Positions 45,901 to 58,366 of a DNA stretch of 64,000 nt are shown here, in pieces (the stretch's first letter is position 1; the number at the start of each line of letters is the position of its first letter). The translations under genes were made by a program, and so were the position numbers. The stretch spans positions 155,918,369-155,982,368 of the forward strand of contig NC_084463.1 in assembly GCF_027409185.1 (NCBI RefSeq), in the 5' to 3' direction. This stretch comes from Cynocephalus volans (taxonomy: Eukaryota > Chordata > Mammalia > Dermoptera > Cynocephalidae). The notes beneath the pieces were generated by a model. That model was not told where the DNA came from and did no database searches. It worked only from the letters and a program-made list of their open reading frames with translations.

Positions 45901-48900
45901 AGGGTTTGTTTATATATTTCTATAAGTTGAAAGAAATAGTATTATGTCTTTTGTTGAGGGACTGAACCAGAAAGAGAATTGGGAGCACAGACAGTTCATC
46001 TCTGGCAGTGGTCAGTTCATCTCTGGCCGTGGTTGTCAAATAAACATGATTTTTCCCCTGGGAGGACATTTCATAATGTTGAGCTATTTTGGGTGTTCAC
46101 AGCAGGGAGTCTGCATCTAGTGAGCAGAGGCTAAGGATGCTGCTGAATATCCTACAATGCACAGGACAGCCCATCACAACAGAGAATTACCCAGCCTTAC
46201 GTAAATAGTGTTAAGTTGGATAACAGGAGGGCAAGACAGAGTGAGAGAAAGGACAGGTATTGATAGGATGTTGGTAGCTTGGGAATTTTTCTTCCAATAG
46301 CTTCAAATAAATCAGTGAGTTATAAAGCAAGATCATAAACTGAGGAAGAAGATGGGCAAGTGGATTAGTTTTAGGAGAGAGGAGAGGATATGAAATCATT
46401 ATTTAGGAAAAGTGAGAGACTGTATGGATTATGGAAAAGTAGTTTGATTTTCATACAGCATTAAGGACTCGCTTAAGGTTTAGGAACATGATTGTACAGT
46501 GAAACGGGCTGTGTGTCTTTCTCAGGCCATGTTCTGCTGCAGGGATGCAGGAATGCAGTAGGAGGAAAACTACATTTAATCAGAATTTTGGCTTAACTAT
46601 GCAACTGTGATAAAACAAGAAATTTACAGAGGAGTTGAGAGTGAATATAAGGAGAAGTGTTTGTAATGATTGATCGTGGAATTTAAGCTGGTGAAGGAAA
46701 GAAGAATTTAACAGGGAGGTGAGCATGTTTGATTATAGATCCAGGTGGAGTCTAAGGATTGTTAGAGATTTAATACTAGAGGGCATGAGCTAGAAAGATA
46801 GCAAGTGGTAGTCAGGCTGGGATACTTGAGATTTGAAAGGACAGGAGAATGAATATGGGAGTGAATGACTAAGATAGGTTGGAGTAAAGGATTGGAGAAG
46901 AGAAATTCAAGTCGACAAGTCCAGAGTATTAGAAGAATTATATATATATATAAATTACCAAGGATTAAGTGGTGTTGGAGAGAGAGTCAGAGAGACAAGA
47001 ATCAAAATCATCTGGACAAAGAGGAATAATCAAGGGGTCAAAAGATGACTTCAGCCTGAGGGATAGTGGGTGACAGAATCTGATGACATTTTATTCAAAG
47101 CTGGAAGAGAAAGAATGGTTGGAAGTAGCAATAAGCAATGCAGTAAGGCAACCACTTAAACCCTTGGTTAGAACAGATGATAGGAGGGCTGTAGGAAACA
47201 AAAGGGACACCACATGAGATGGCAAGTGATCACTAGAAGAAACAGTGATCTCTAGGAGATCTCCTGTCATTATACATGCACTGGCCCATAAGTGTCAAAG
47301 GACTGCCCTGGGGGAAAAATAGAGGGAAAATATTGAATTTTTAGACAAAATCCAGATAAATGATGGCTGGTTCATAAGTGATGCATGATTCATAAATGAT
47401 GCACCAGCTCATAAGTGTCAAAGCAGTGCCCTGGGGAAAAAAAGGGATAAAAATAGTGAATTTTCAAAAAAAAAAAAATCCAGATAAATGATGCATGCCC
47501 CTTAGGATTTAATTGTTCATGTTATAAAAATAACATATTTTACTCCTATAATAAATTAGCTAAAATTTCAATTAAATGCAATTCAACGTGAAACTTTTTT
47601 AGGCATAAACTTTGAAAGGCATTTTGTAAAGCAAATGGTTTTGATAACCTAGTTAGAGAGTACTCTAGTTCATTACTGACGATATATTTTCACTTTATAT
47701 TTTGAGCTTGTTCTTACCTTCACTGTGTACCTTCTTAGAAATCTCAGTTTTTGTTACAAAATGAAGTGCTGAATACGTAGATTTAAAGTTATTCTTGAAG
47801 AGTTTTTAAGCATAACGTTTGGCCCTCCTGTACATTGTATGTAGCATGAATACTGTTTTTCTAAAACTTAGCCTTTGACTTGAATCTTTGCCAAAATCAC
47901 TAAAGAAGATAAGACAAGGAATATTTCAAAAGAATTGTGCAGCCCACCTCCAAACAATACGGCATAGCTTTACACTTCTTAGAAATAAACTTCCTGACAC
48001 AAAATAGTGGAACCAGTTTTTTTAAAAACAAAGGCCAGGGCACGAATAGCAGCTCTTGCCTTAATAATGACTACAATCTTAGTTAAGAGATATATTTTGT
48101 ACAGTCACAATGCAGTAGATTCATAACAGGTTTTCCACATCTGGATATGTACACAGTAATTATAATCAATGGTATGATCTCATTAGGAAGGATAGCATTA
48201 TAAGTAATACACAAATGAGTTACAGATGACATAGCACGCACACGTATAAGCAAACTTGGTCCCTGGTTTAAGACTGCTTATGCTATCCTTGACATATTCC
48301 CACTGTCCCTCATATATTTCTATTATGAGTGACCCTACTGTTACCTTTCAGTTCATTACTGCATGATGGAAACTTGTTCTGACCCCTTCTACTAAAACTT
48401 CTTTATATTTGTTGGCTCTTAGTATTCTAAAAATAATTGACTCAGAAGAGAAAGTTATTAAAAATAGATTTTAAGATGGCAAGCATTATCAATGAGTATT
48501 TATAAATATATATTTTTATATCCAGTTTGTCATTTCAGGAACCTTCATAATAAAAGCAACAAAGAATCCAACTCGATACTTGGTAAGTTGAAATGTTTGG
48601 GGTATCTCTAGAAATCACTTGTCCCAAAGCTAAACATTAGGTTTTAATGAAAAGATAGTGAGTGTCTAAACAATGAAGGAATCTACCCTACCTGTAAAAT
48701 AAATGAAGAAATAAGTGCAAATCTAGGAGCAAATAATTTAATGTAGACAAATATGTAGTATTGGTTAAAATCATGATCACTTAATCTAAAAGTTTCTAAA
48801 TTTAAATATAGTTTTTGTTTTATTTTGTGTGGTGTTCTACCTTTACATAACATTGCATGAATTTTATGAATAGAAAAATTTTAATAGGACCTAATGCTTT

Positions 48901-51900
48901 TATATACAGACATGACATAGCTGTAAAACTTCATTTTCTGAACTATCCAGTTTTGGAACACAATTGTGTCTTATAACAAAGCAGGGTATTTGTCCACAAT
49001 AAAAATCCATCTATGTATGGAGTAGGCAGAAAGGTATTGTAAAGAAAAAAATCTTAGAATCTTAGAGCTAAAAGATATCTTAAAAATTAATTAGTCTCAT
49101 CTTATAATTTTTTTGACAGATTTTTTATTGAAAGATAATTATTTATATTTGTGGGGTACAGCATTGAATATCAGTACCTGTGTACAACATGTGGTGATCA
49201 AATCAGGATAATTAGCATACTCATGTTTACAAAATGCAATCACTTTTTGTGACCCTTAACTAGATTCTCACCAGCCTCCCTTCCCCTCCCCCTTTCCCAC
49301 CTCTAATAACCATAGCTCTGTTCTTTTTTTTTTGTGAAAGCTTAATATATTGTTGTGATTCTTCCTTACTTCCTTTATTTTAGCTCGCACTTACAAGAGA
49401 ACACGTATTTCTCTTTCTGTGCTTGTCTTATTTCATTTAACATAATTTTCTCTAAGTTCATCCATGTTGCTGTGAATGGCAGAATTTCATTCTTTTTTAG
49501 GGCAAAGTAGTGATATATTGAATATATACACCACATTTTCCTTATATAGTCATCTGTTGATAGACATTTGGTTGATTCCAACTCTTGACTATTGTAAATA
49601 GAGATGCAATAAACATGGGAGTGCAGGTATTCCTTCAACATGATGATTTCCATTCCTTTGGGAATCCCAGCAATGGGACTCGCTGGGTCATACGGCAGTT
49701 CTATCTGTAGTTGTTTGAAGAACCTCCATACTGTTTTCCATAATGGCTGCACTAATTTACAGTCCACAAACAGTACAGAAGAGTTCCCTTTTCTCCACAT
49801 CCTTGCCAGCATTTGTTATTCTCTGTCTTTTTGATAATACCCAGTCTAACTGGGGTGAGATAATATCTCAGTGTGGTTTTGATTTGCATTTCCCTGATGC
49901 TGACTGATGTTGAGCACTTTTTCTTGTGTCTGTTGGCCATCTGTATATCTTCATATAAGAAAAGTCTTCAGCTCCTTTGCCCATTTTTTAGTTGGGTTGC
50001 TTGTTTTCTGAACTGTTAAGTTGTTTGAGTTCTTTGTATATTCTAGATTTTAATCCCTTGTCAGATAGTATTTTCTCCCATTCTGTAGGTTGTCTTTTCA
50101 CTCCATTAATAGTTTCTTTTTTTTTTTTTTTTTTTAAAGATGACCAGTAAGGGGATCTTAACCCTTGACTTGGTGTTGTGAGCACCACGCTCAGCCAGTG
50201 AGCGAACCGGCCATCCGTATATGGGATCCGAACCCGGGGCCTTGGTGTTCTCAGCACCACACTCTCCCGAGTGAGCCACGGGCCGGCCCAATAGTTTCTT
50301 TTGATGTACAGAAGCTTTTTAGTTTGGTATAATTTCATTTGTTTATTTTTTCTTTTGTTGCCTGTGCTTTTGGGGTCATGTTCATAAAGTCTTTGCCAAA
50401 TCCTACATCCTTAAGTGTTTCCCGTATGTTTTCTTTTAGTAGTTTCAGGTCTTATATTTAAGTCTTTAAGACATTTTGAGTTGCTTTTGATATATGGTGA
50501 GAAGTATGGGTCTAATTTCATTTTTCTACATATGGATATCCAGTTTTCCCAGCACCATGTATTGAAGAGGCAGTCCTTTCCCCAATGTATGATCTTGTTG
50601 CCTTTGTCAAAGATCAGTTGGCTATAAGTATGTGAGTTGATTTCTGGGTTCTCTATTCTCTTCCATTGGTCTGAATTTCTGTTTTTATGCCAATACCATG
50701 CTGTTTTGGTTTCTATAGCTTTGTAGTATAGTTTGAGGTCAGGGAGGGAGTGTTATGCCGCTGACTTTTTATTCCCTTTTTTTTTTTTTTTTTTTTTTGC
50801 TCAGGATTGCTTTGGCTATTCAGGGTCTTTTGTTATTCCATATGAATGTTAGAATTGTTTTTTCTATTTCTGTGAAAAATGTCATTGGTATTTTGACAGG
50901 GATTACATTGAACCTGTAGATTGCATTGGGTAGTATGGACATTTTCACCATGTTAATTCTTCCAATCCAAGAGCATGGAATGTCTTTCCATCTTTCTGTG
51001 TCTTCTTTAATTTCTTTCAGCAGTGATTTGTAGTTCTCATTGTAGAGGTCTTTCATCTCTGTGGTTAAATTGATTCTTAGGTATTTCATTTTTTTGGTGA
51101 CATTGGGATGATATAATCTAATAATTTTACAGACAAAAAAACCGATGTCCAAAGATATTAGTAGATTTTCCTAGATAATGAGAACTCAGGATTAAAATTT
51201 ATTAACTTCTATTTGGTTTTATTTCTACAAGTACTCAATTTTCATCTTTTTGTTTTTCTTTTCTTTTTTTCCTTACAGTACAATCCCTTTTGTTCAAGTC
51301 ATATCTTATAGTCTTTCTCTCAACTGACTCATAAGATTGTAAAATACAATGTTTCTGAGCCCAAATAGGAGACTCATACTTATTGGTGATGTTTTAATGT
51401 TTCCTCCAGATTCACTGAATTTTGTGGAAGTTAGAAAAATATTTTACATTAATGGCAAGCATACAAACACTTCTAATGTTTTAGAGACTAGATCAAAGTT
51501 TTAACTAGAGAACTTTTTACAGCAATACAAATTATTAACCAAAGTGTTTAAGCTGAATATAATAAATTTACCCTGTGTCTCCTTTTCAGATTGTATGTAC
51601 TTTGATCATGAACATCTTCTGCATGATTTCTACAGTTACTGCAATAGGTCTAACAATAGCTGAGTTGTCTGTTTTTAATACTGTGTCATATAGGAATTAT
51701 GGACAAGCAGTAAGTGAACAATTCTATAGTAACATCTTAATTTTAAAATTATTCTTTATGCTGGTTTTGAAGCATTAGGAGGTAAAATGAGGCTTTTATT
51801 GATCCTCATGAAATTATTTGATTTAGTAGTAAGTTTTGATTGAAAGTTTGAATTCAAAAATAATTCTAATATGTAAATTTTTAGTAAATACTAATTAGGT

Positions 51901-54900
51901 GTTTGAATTCTTGACCTGCCAAATTGAAATTAAAAAATTGAAGGTTTCAGTGGTAATTATCTATATTTTAGGCACAAGATCACTGATGATGGTCTTAATG
52001 TAAGAAAAATATAATACCATTCCCAAAATCAACAAAAGAATTCTACTATTGACACAGTTCAAATTGTGGACACCTAGTAATTTCTGGTTTAACATAAGAG
52101 CTTTTCATACACAGCTTATCTTTGAATTTTACATCAATTTTGCTTTAATACCACAAATGCTAAATGTACACAAACCTTTCTTGCTTCCATTTAATTGAAT
52201 ATCCAATCACATACTTCGTACCACAGAAATAACTGTACTTCTTCCTAGGATAGTAACATTCTCCAGTAAATGTGAATATCTGCACTGATAGTACAGTAGA
52301 TTTATCTTAATTGTATTGGCTTTAAATTCAGAATCACAGGAATATTAGTGCTGCAAAAGACTTCAGCAGTGCTTGTAAAAATCTTGCATTTAATGTGAGG
52401 ACAGATTGGAGTGGATCTCCTCTTTGTTTGACCGACAGAAAAAAACAAATAAGAATTATAATTAGTAGAAGAGTCATTGTAGGTGAGAGACAAACTTCCT
52501 CTACACACTTTCTCTCCATACCTGCAGTATATTTATTATTAAGGGGATCATTGGTGGAATGAATCCAAGCATGGAGAACAAAAGCCTGGAGGACAGTGAG
52601 ACAATCATAGCATTGTCATAGATTGTTCCATCTTGTACAATGAAAACCTTGACTTAATCCTTCAACCTTGTCTTTCTAATAACCAAATATTGTTTATTCT
52701 TTATTTAAATGTTTATTGATTAGGATTCTCCTCACAATGATGGCAATAATACACAAAATAGATTATGTGTAGTGAATGATGATTTAAATAAACATGGACC
52801 AGATTTTCCCTACAAATTTTAAGAAAATTCCCCAGTTGCCTTGAGATTCAACCTAGAAATCTTCCTTTATAATTTGGGGGACAGAGAATAGGGAGGAAGG
52901 ACTTCAGTTATTAAGATATAATTGTTTCAAGTTATTTAAGAGACTATTCTTATTCATCAGCTTGTAATCATCAGTTTAATTTCCAAGACCTGCCTTTTGC
53001 AATTGGCATTATAAACCATTTTAAACTGAATTTATCTGATCAGAACTCAGTATTAATCATCAGTTTTACAATCTTCCAAAATCAGAAGTTTCAGCTTTGT
53101 TTGCTATGATAAGTTACACAAAATGAACTTGTATATTAGACCTACATCTCTAACCCACCATCTTTTTCTAGTGGCATTATAGAATTATATAACTACATTT
53201 ACTAAGGCAGCCAACATTTTACAAGATTTTCATATGCCAAGTTTTCTAACATAAGCAAGGGGGTTGGCTAAATCCACAAATTCATCAAATTATCAGTGTT
53301 CTCAGGTAGTTTCAACTATCCCCAAAAGTGCATGCCTCTGAGATGCGTTCCTCATGTAGCAAAATTGTTAATAGTATAGACTCTAGAACCAAACTGCAGT
53401 TATTCAAATACTATCATCAGTACTCTACTGTGCATAACCTCTTGGAAAGCTTTCTTAACTTCACTGTTCCTTAGTTTTCTTATGTGTAAAATGGAGAAAA
53501 TGCTAATACATGCCTGTTAACTGCTCTGTTCTTTCTCCCAAATTTCTGACCTGTTCTAATGGCTAGTTTGACTTTTCTACTTGGATATGCTTCTATCATT
53601 ATCTTCTCAAACTAAACAGATATAAAATGGAAATTAGTTATCTTCTCAAAAGTACTTATATTCGTCTATTTTTGTGTTGCTATAACAGAACACCTTAAAT
53701 TGGGTAATTTATAAAGAAAAGAGGTTTATTTGGCTCATGATTCTGGGAGAGCTGCATCTGGCATGGGCCTCAAGCTGCTTCTACTCATAGTGGAAAAAGT
53801 TAGGGCACCCAGCATGTACAAGGAGACCACATAATGAAAGGAAGCAAGAGGGAGTTAGGGGAGGTGCCAGGCTCCTTTTAACAACCAGCTGTCACAGGAA
53901 TTAATGGAGTGAGTACTCACTACCCCCCACCCCCAGGGAAGGCAATAATTTATTCAAGATGGATCTGACCCCATGACCCAAACATCTCCCAACACTACCA
54001 CACTGGGGTTCAGAGTTCAACATAAGCTTTGGGGGACAAATATATCCAAACTACATCAGTACCGCAGTACAGGACTCCCTTGTTTCAGTCTGACTCACTC
54101 AAAACTTTGACTTAATCCTTCAACCCTGTCTTTCTAACAACCAAATATTGTTCGCACATTATTTAAACTTTAATTAATTAGGATTCTCTTGATTTAAAGT
54201 GACAAGAAATACAACCAGTATTGACTTAATCAAAAAAAGGGCACTTACTGACTTAAGCTGGGTCCAGAGCTTACATTATGTGTCAAGAATTCAGTCACTC
54301 TTTTCTCTCTGTTGTCTTTCTATTTGAGCTTCTCTGGAAGACATCTTGCCACTTACAGAGGAAGAGTTTTAGAGTAACACTAACTCATATAAATTAAGGA
54401 ATGTGGGCAAAATGACTTTTTACCATCTTACCAACTAAGAGGTCACAAGGAAATTCTAGCTAAAACGACCTGATATTGTGTTTCTGTCAACAAAATTAAA
54501 TCAGAGTTCTTTACCTGGGTATTTCAAAATCTCTACAGTCTTTTCCTTATCTTCCTGTATATATCATACGTGTATGAATACTGTACTTCAGTTAAAACTT
54601 GTTTTTATCATTTTCTCAAAACATATTTCTTGCATTGTTTTTTGCCCATGTTACACAACTATAGGTTGTGATATGTATTTTAGCTTTATTATTGGTTCTA
54701 TTTTATGTCTCCATTTCTTAATTATTTTGTCTCACTTTTAATTTATGTACTAAATTCTTAAATTCTTTCTGGAACAAGATAGATTACAAAGAGATACATA
54801 AATAAAAGTTTAAAGCTGCCTAGAATGCTGCTTCCCCCTTTTCTTTTTCTCAGTCTCACCCTTCATTTCAAAGGTTCTACCTCTTTATGAAGCCTTCCTG

Positions 54901-57900
54901 GATACTAATGGCTTAGAGTGAACCTCGTGTCCCCCATAATTATTGAACAAGTTTTAAATCTATTTTTGACATATTTAATCTTATCATATGTTACCTTACC
55001 CCTTGCCTTTTCTGCTTGAGTATAAACACTGAGAAAGCAGGAAGTTTCTATATGTCACTGCACTCCTGTTATATAGTCCCTGCCACCTAATAGTTTCTTG
55101 CATATAAAAGATACTACATAAACTCAGCAAAAAAGGAGAAAGAGAAAGAGGAAGAAGAGGAGGAAAAGAAGGAGTTGAAGGAAAGAGTAATGATGTTGTT
55201 CTTTCTTGGTCTGAATATCATTCTTGTCTTTCTATAGGCAACACAAAAACTATATTTTCAGGACTCACCAGTCAGATATGTAGTTGAAAATATCTTTCCC
55301 ATAGCAACAGAAGGGATCTGCTATATTTATCCCAGCAGTCAATCACCTCATACTTCTAAGTGAAATGTTCTTTGAACTCATTTTTAATTTACTCATTATT
55401 CCATATAATATCACAGCAATATCCATATGAGATTTTTATTACTACATATGTAAATTCATGTAAGTTTTTAATGAATAATAGCTGTTTCAATATATAGGAC
55501 TGCTTAATAAAAAATCTCCTGATTGCCTTCTTATCATTAGAGACAGGAGAGCCAAATCTTAATGACTGAAGAGTTTAGTAAGCTGTGCCAGAAACCTGTA
55601 GTGAGGACATTAATGAGAATGAAAAGATGTAAGAAGTGAGACAAGAATACTGAGTGATGAAGATCAAGGATGGAAGCCAGAGACAATGAATTAGGGGAAT
55701 GAAAGCTAGGAAAGAAAAGTGAAGCAGAAGGCAAAAGAGTAGAAATGCCTAGGGAAATCAAATGGCGAAAGCTTTATTATTTTCCTTCCTTTCCTTCACT
55801 CACATACTAAGAGCTCTTTTCGTGTATGTGTGCATTTACTAAAGATAACACAGGATTTTCCCCTATTTTCTTGTTACAGAAACTTGGGAGGGAAGTTTCA
55901 CGTATTTTACTGGTCTTCTACCCTTTGGAATTTGCTGTTGCACTTACATACTCTATCAACTGCTGTTTGCTTTTGGTAAGTGTAATTTACCCTCTGACAA
56001 ATCAAAAGATGTTGATTTCTTGTAAGCATACTCTATGAGGAGGTGACATGCACTGATACAATGTTTGGAACTGATGAAAATGGAATATATGATAATATTT
56101 CCTTTACTTTTTATTTTTTCCTTATTTTATAAATAGAAAACATAAGATTACAAAAGTAATACATGACACTATAAATTAAAAAGTTTTAAAAAATTATAGA
56201 GTAAAAAGTGGTTGTTCCCTTAATATAATCCTCATCATATATACACATCCACATCTACACAAAAACAGACCAACACACATAGATTACTAATTGTGTGATC
56301 ACATCTATATTGTTTTATCATATGCATTTTCACAACTATCATGAACATCTTTCCATTACAAAACATATCTAAATAATGCCTTTTAATTGCTTCATTGTTC
56401 TTCTTAGTATTTAACATTCCCTTTTTACTGCATATTTAGCTTTGTATTCAGTTTTTTCTAAATTATAAACAACGATGCAGTGAACATTTTAATACTATTT
56501 TTGCATACAGGACTACTGTTTCTGTAGGTGATTGATTTCTAGAAGTGTAAGTGCAGGGTCAAGTTTAATAACATTTAATAATGTTAATAATAAATTAACA
56601 TTCATAATTAATAAAATGCTGTAACAATTCACAGTGCCACAAAAGTTTATGAGAATGTTTATTTTCTCACAAGCTTAAAAAAACTATTTAACTGACATTC
56701 GTTCATTCTTTCTCAAATGTTTATGGTGGGCCTATTGTTTGCTAGGCATTCTAGTAGACAGTAAGGATGCAATGTGCCTACCATCAGGGAGTTTGCATTC
56801 CACTGGGGGGAAAAGAGAATAAACAAATAAATATATAAAATAATGTCAGGAAGTAGAAAATGTTGTGAAGTAAAATAAAGCAGAGTAAGGAGATAAGGCA
56901 AAGATTATTTTACATAAGATGGTCAGTGAAGACTACTCTGAGCAGGGACTAACAAAAGTACAGAAGGAACTATGAGATGATAAGGAAAAAGAGTTTGTAA
57001 AGAATAAAGAATGATTGGGACTTTCAGAATGGCTAAATGAGGATATGGCAAATCTCCCTAAAAAGAAATTGTATACAGACACACCAAATGGAATATTACA
57101 CTCTCATGTGATACATGTATACAATTCTTTTAATTATGGGTTTAATATTAACAGTCCACAGGTATAACATATTTATAAGCTAACAGTTATAACATCAAGT
57201 TATGGCTTCTTTTCATCATAAAAGATAATGGCCTTTTAATGTGCAGGTTCTGCTGAGATTTTGTTTCATTATAAAAAGTTTTCAAATCATATGTTATTTG
57301 ATGTCATTTTTCACATTGTCCATTGACCTGGCCTTATACTGCTGGCACCAAGCTGGTAGGAGAGTGAATGTGTATGTCTTTTTATGAGAGTGTGTGGTTA
57401 AGAGAGGAAATGACTTGCATTGTAAGGACAAAGATTTCTTGGTTGAAGAGGTTCTGTTGGAAGAGAATTTGCAGACCACACCATGTAAGTGTTCAGTCCA
57501 CATTATAGAAGTGGATAAATTTTACATTGTTGTAGGGAAACCCTTTTTTTTTTTATTCTTGAGGTGGTTTATTTTCTTGGCCAATATTTGTGTAGTGCTA
57601 TTAAATTTTAAAGGTATAGGTATTTATTTTATTGAAATGTAATTGATTTTAAGAATTGTTGTTGTATGGAATGGACTATACATGTTAGTATACAATACGT
57701 GATGTTCAAATCAGTATAATTAGCACTTCCATCATTGCATGATGGAATCGTTCTTCATGTCCACTAATCAATTTCTCACTAACCCACCTCCGTTTTTGCC
57801 TTTCACACTTCTTGGAACAACACTTTGCTCCTCTTGTTCTAAAAGGCCAACCTGTATTTAGGATGGTTCTGTATATTTCTTTTTTTTGTTCTTTTGGTAT

Positions 57901-58311
57901 CTTTCTTTCTTTCCTACATTTCCATGTATTCATTTGTTTCTTTATATATGTATATATTTATGTCTTTATATGGGTTTACTGTGTCAACATCTTTCCTTTT
58001 ATACAAAACTTCCTAAGACCCTTAATGTTGAAGGGATGTTGAAATGTGTCACATGCTTCTTCTGCATCTATTAAGATAATCCTACCAATGCTGTCCTTGA
58101 TATTCTGGGTGTGGTGTATCACAGTTGTTTGTTTTTTTTTTTTAACTTTTATTTTGTCGATATACATTGTGGTTGATTATTGTTGCCCCTTACCAAAACC
58201 TCCCTCTCTCCTCCCTCCCCCCACTCCCCCCCAACAATGTCCTTTCTGTTTGCTTGTCGTATCAACTTTAAGTAATTTTGGTTGTTATATCTTCTTCCCC
58301 CCCCCCCCGGT

Positions 58312-58366
<55 letters not shown>

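Larger units (their letters stand above)
45215..46440 (-). repeat. L2 LINE, long copy, - orientation
   Basis: 3' tail at 45.22-45.33 kb, then ORF2 sequence: 'ctggaaaccaagtgaagaaag', 'gaatgatcaactatatt', 'gatgagtactgagaattaaac', 'tttcagtggagtggtgagg', 'gaggaattggagacagc'. It is interrupted by a truncated SINE at 45554-45604 and by a hAT-like element near 46.0-46.2 kb. Confidence 0.65.

Noticed and set aside
50136-50289. tRNA gene candidate (tRNA-Ile-like A and B boxes)
   Set aside because: Dimeric structure, decayed anticodon arm, A-tail and flanking 13-bp target-site duplication identify a SINE.
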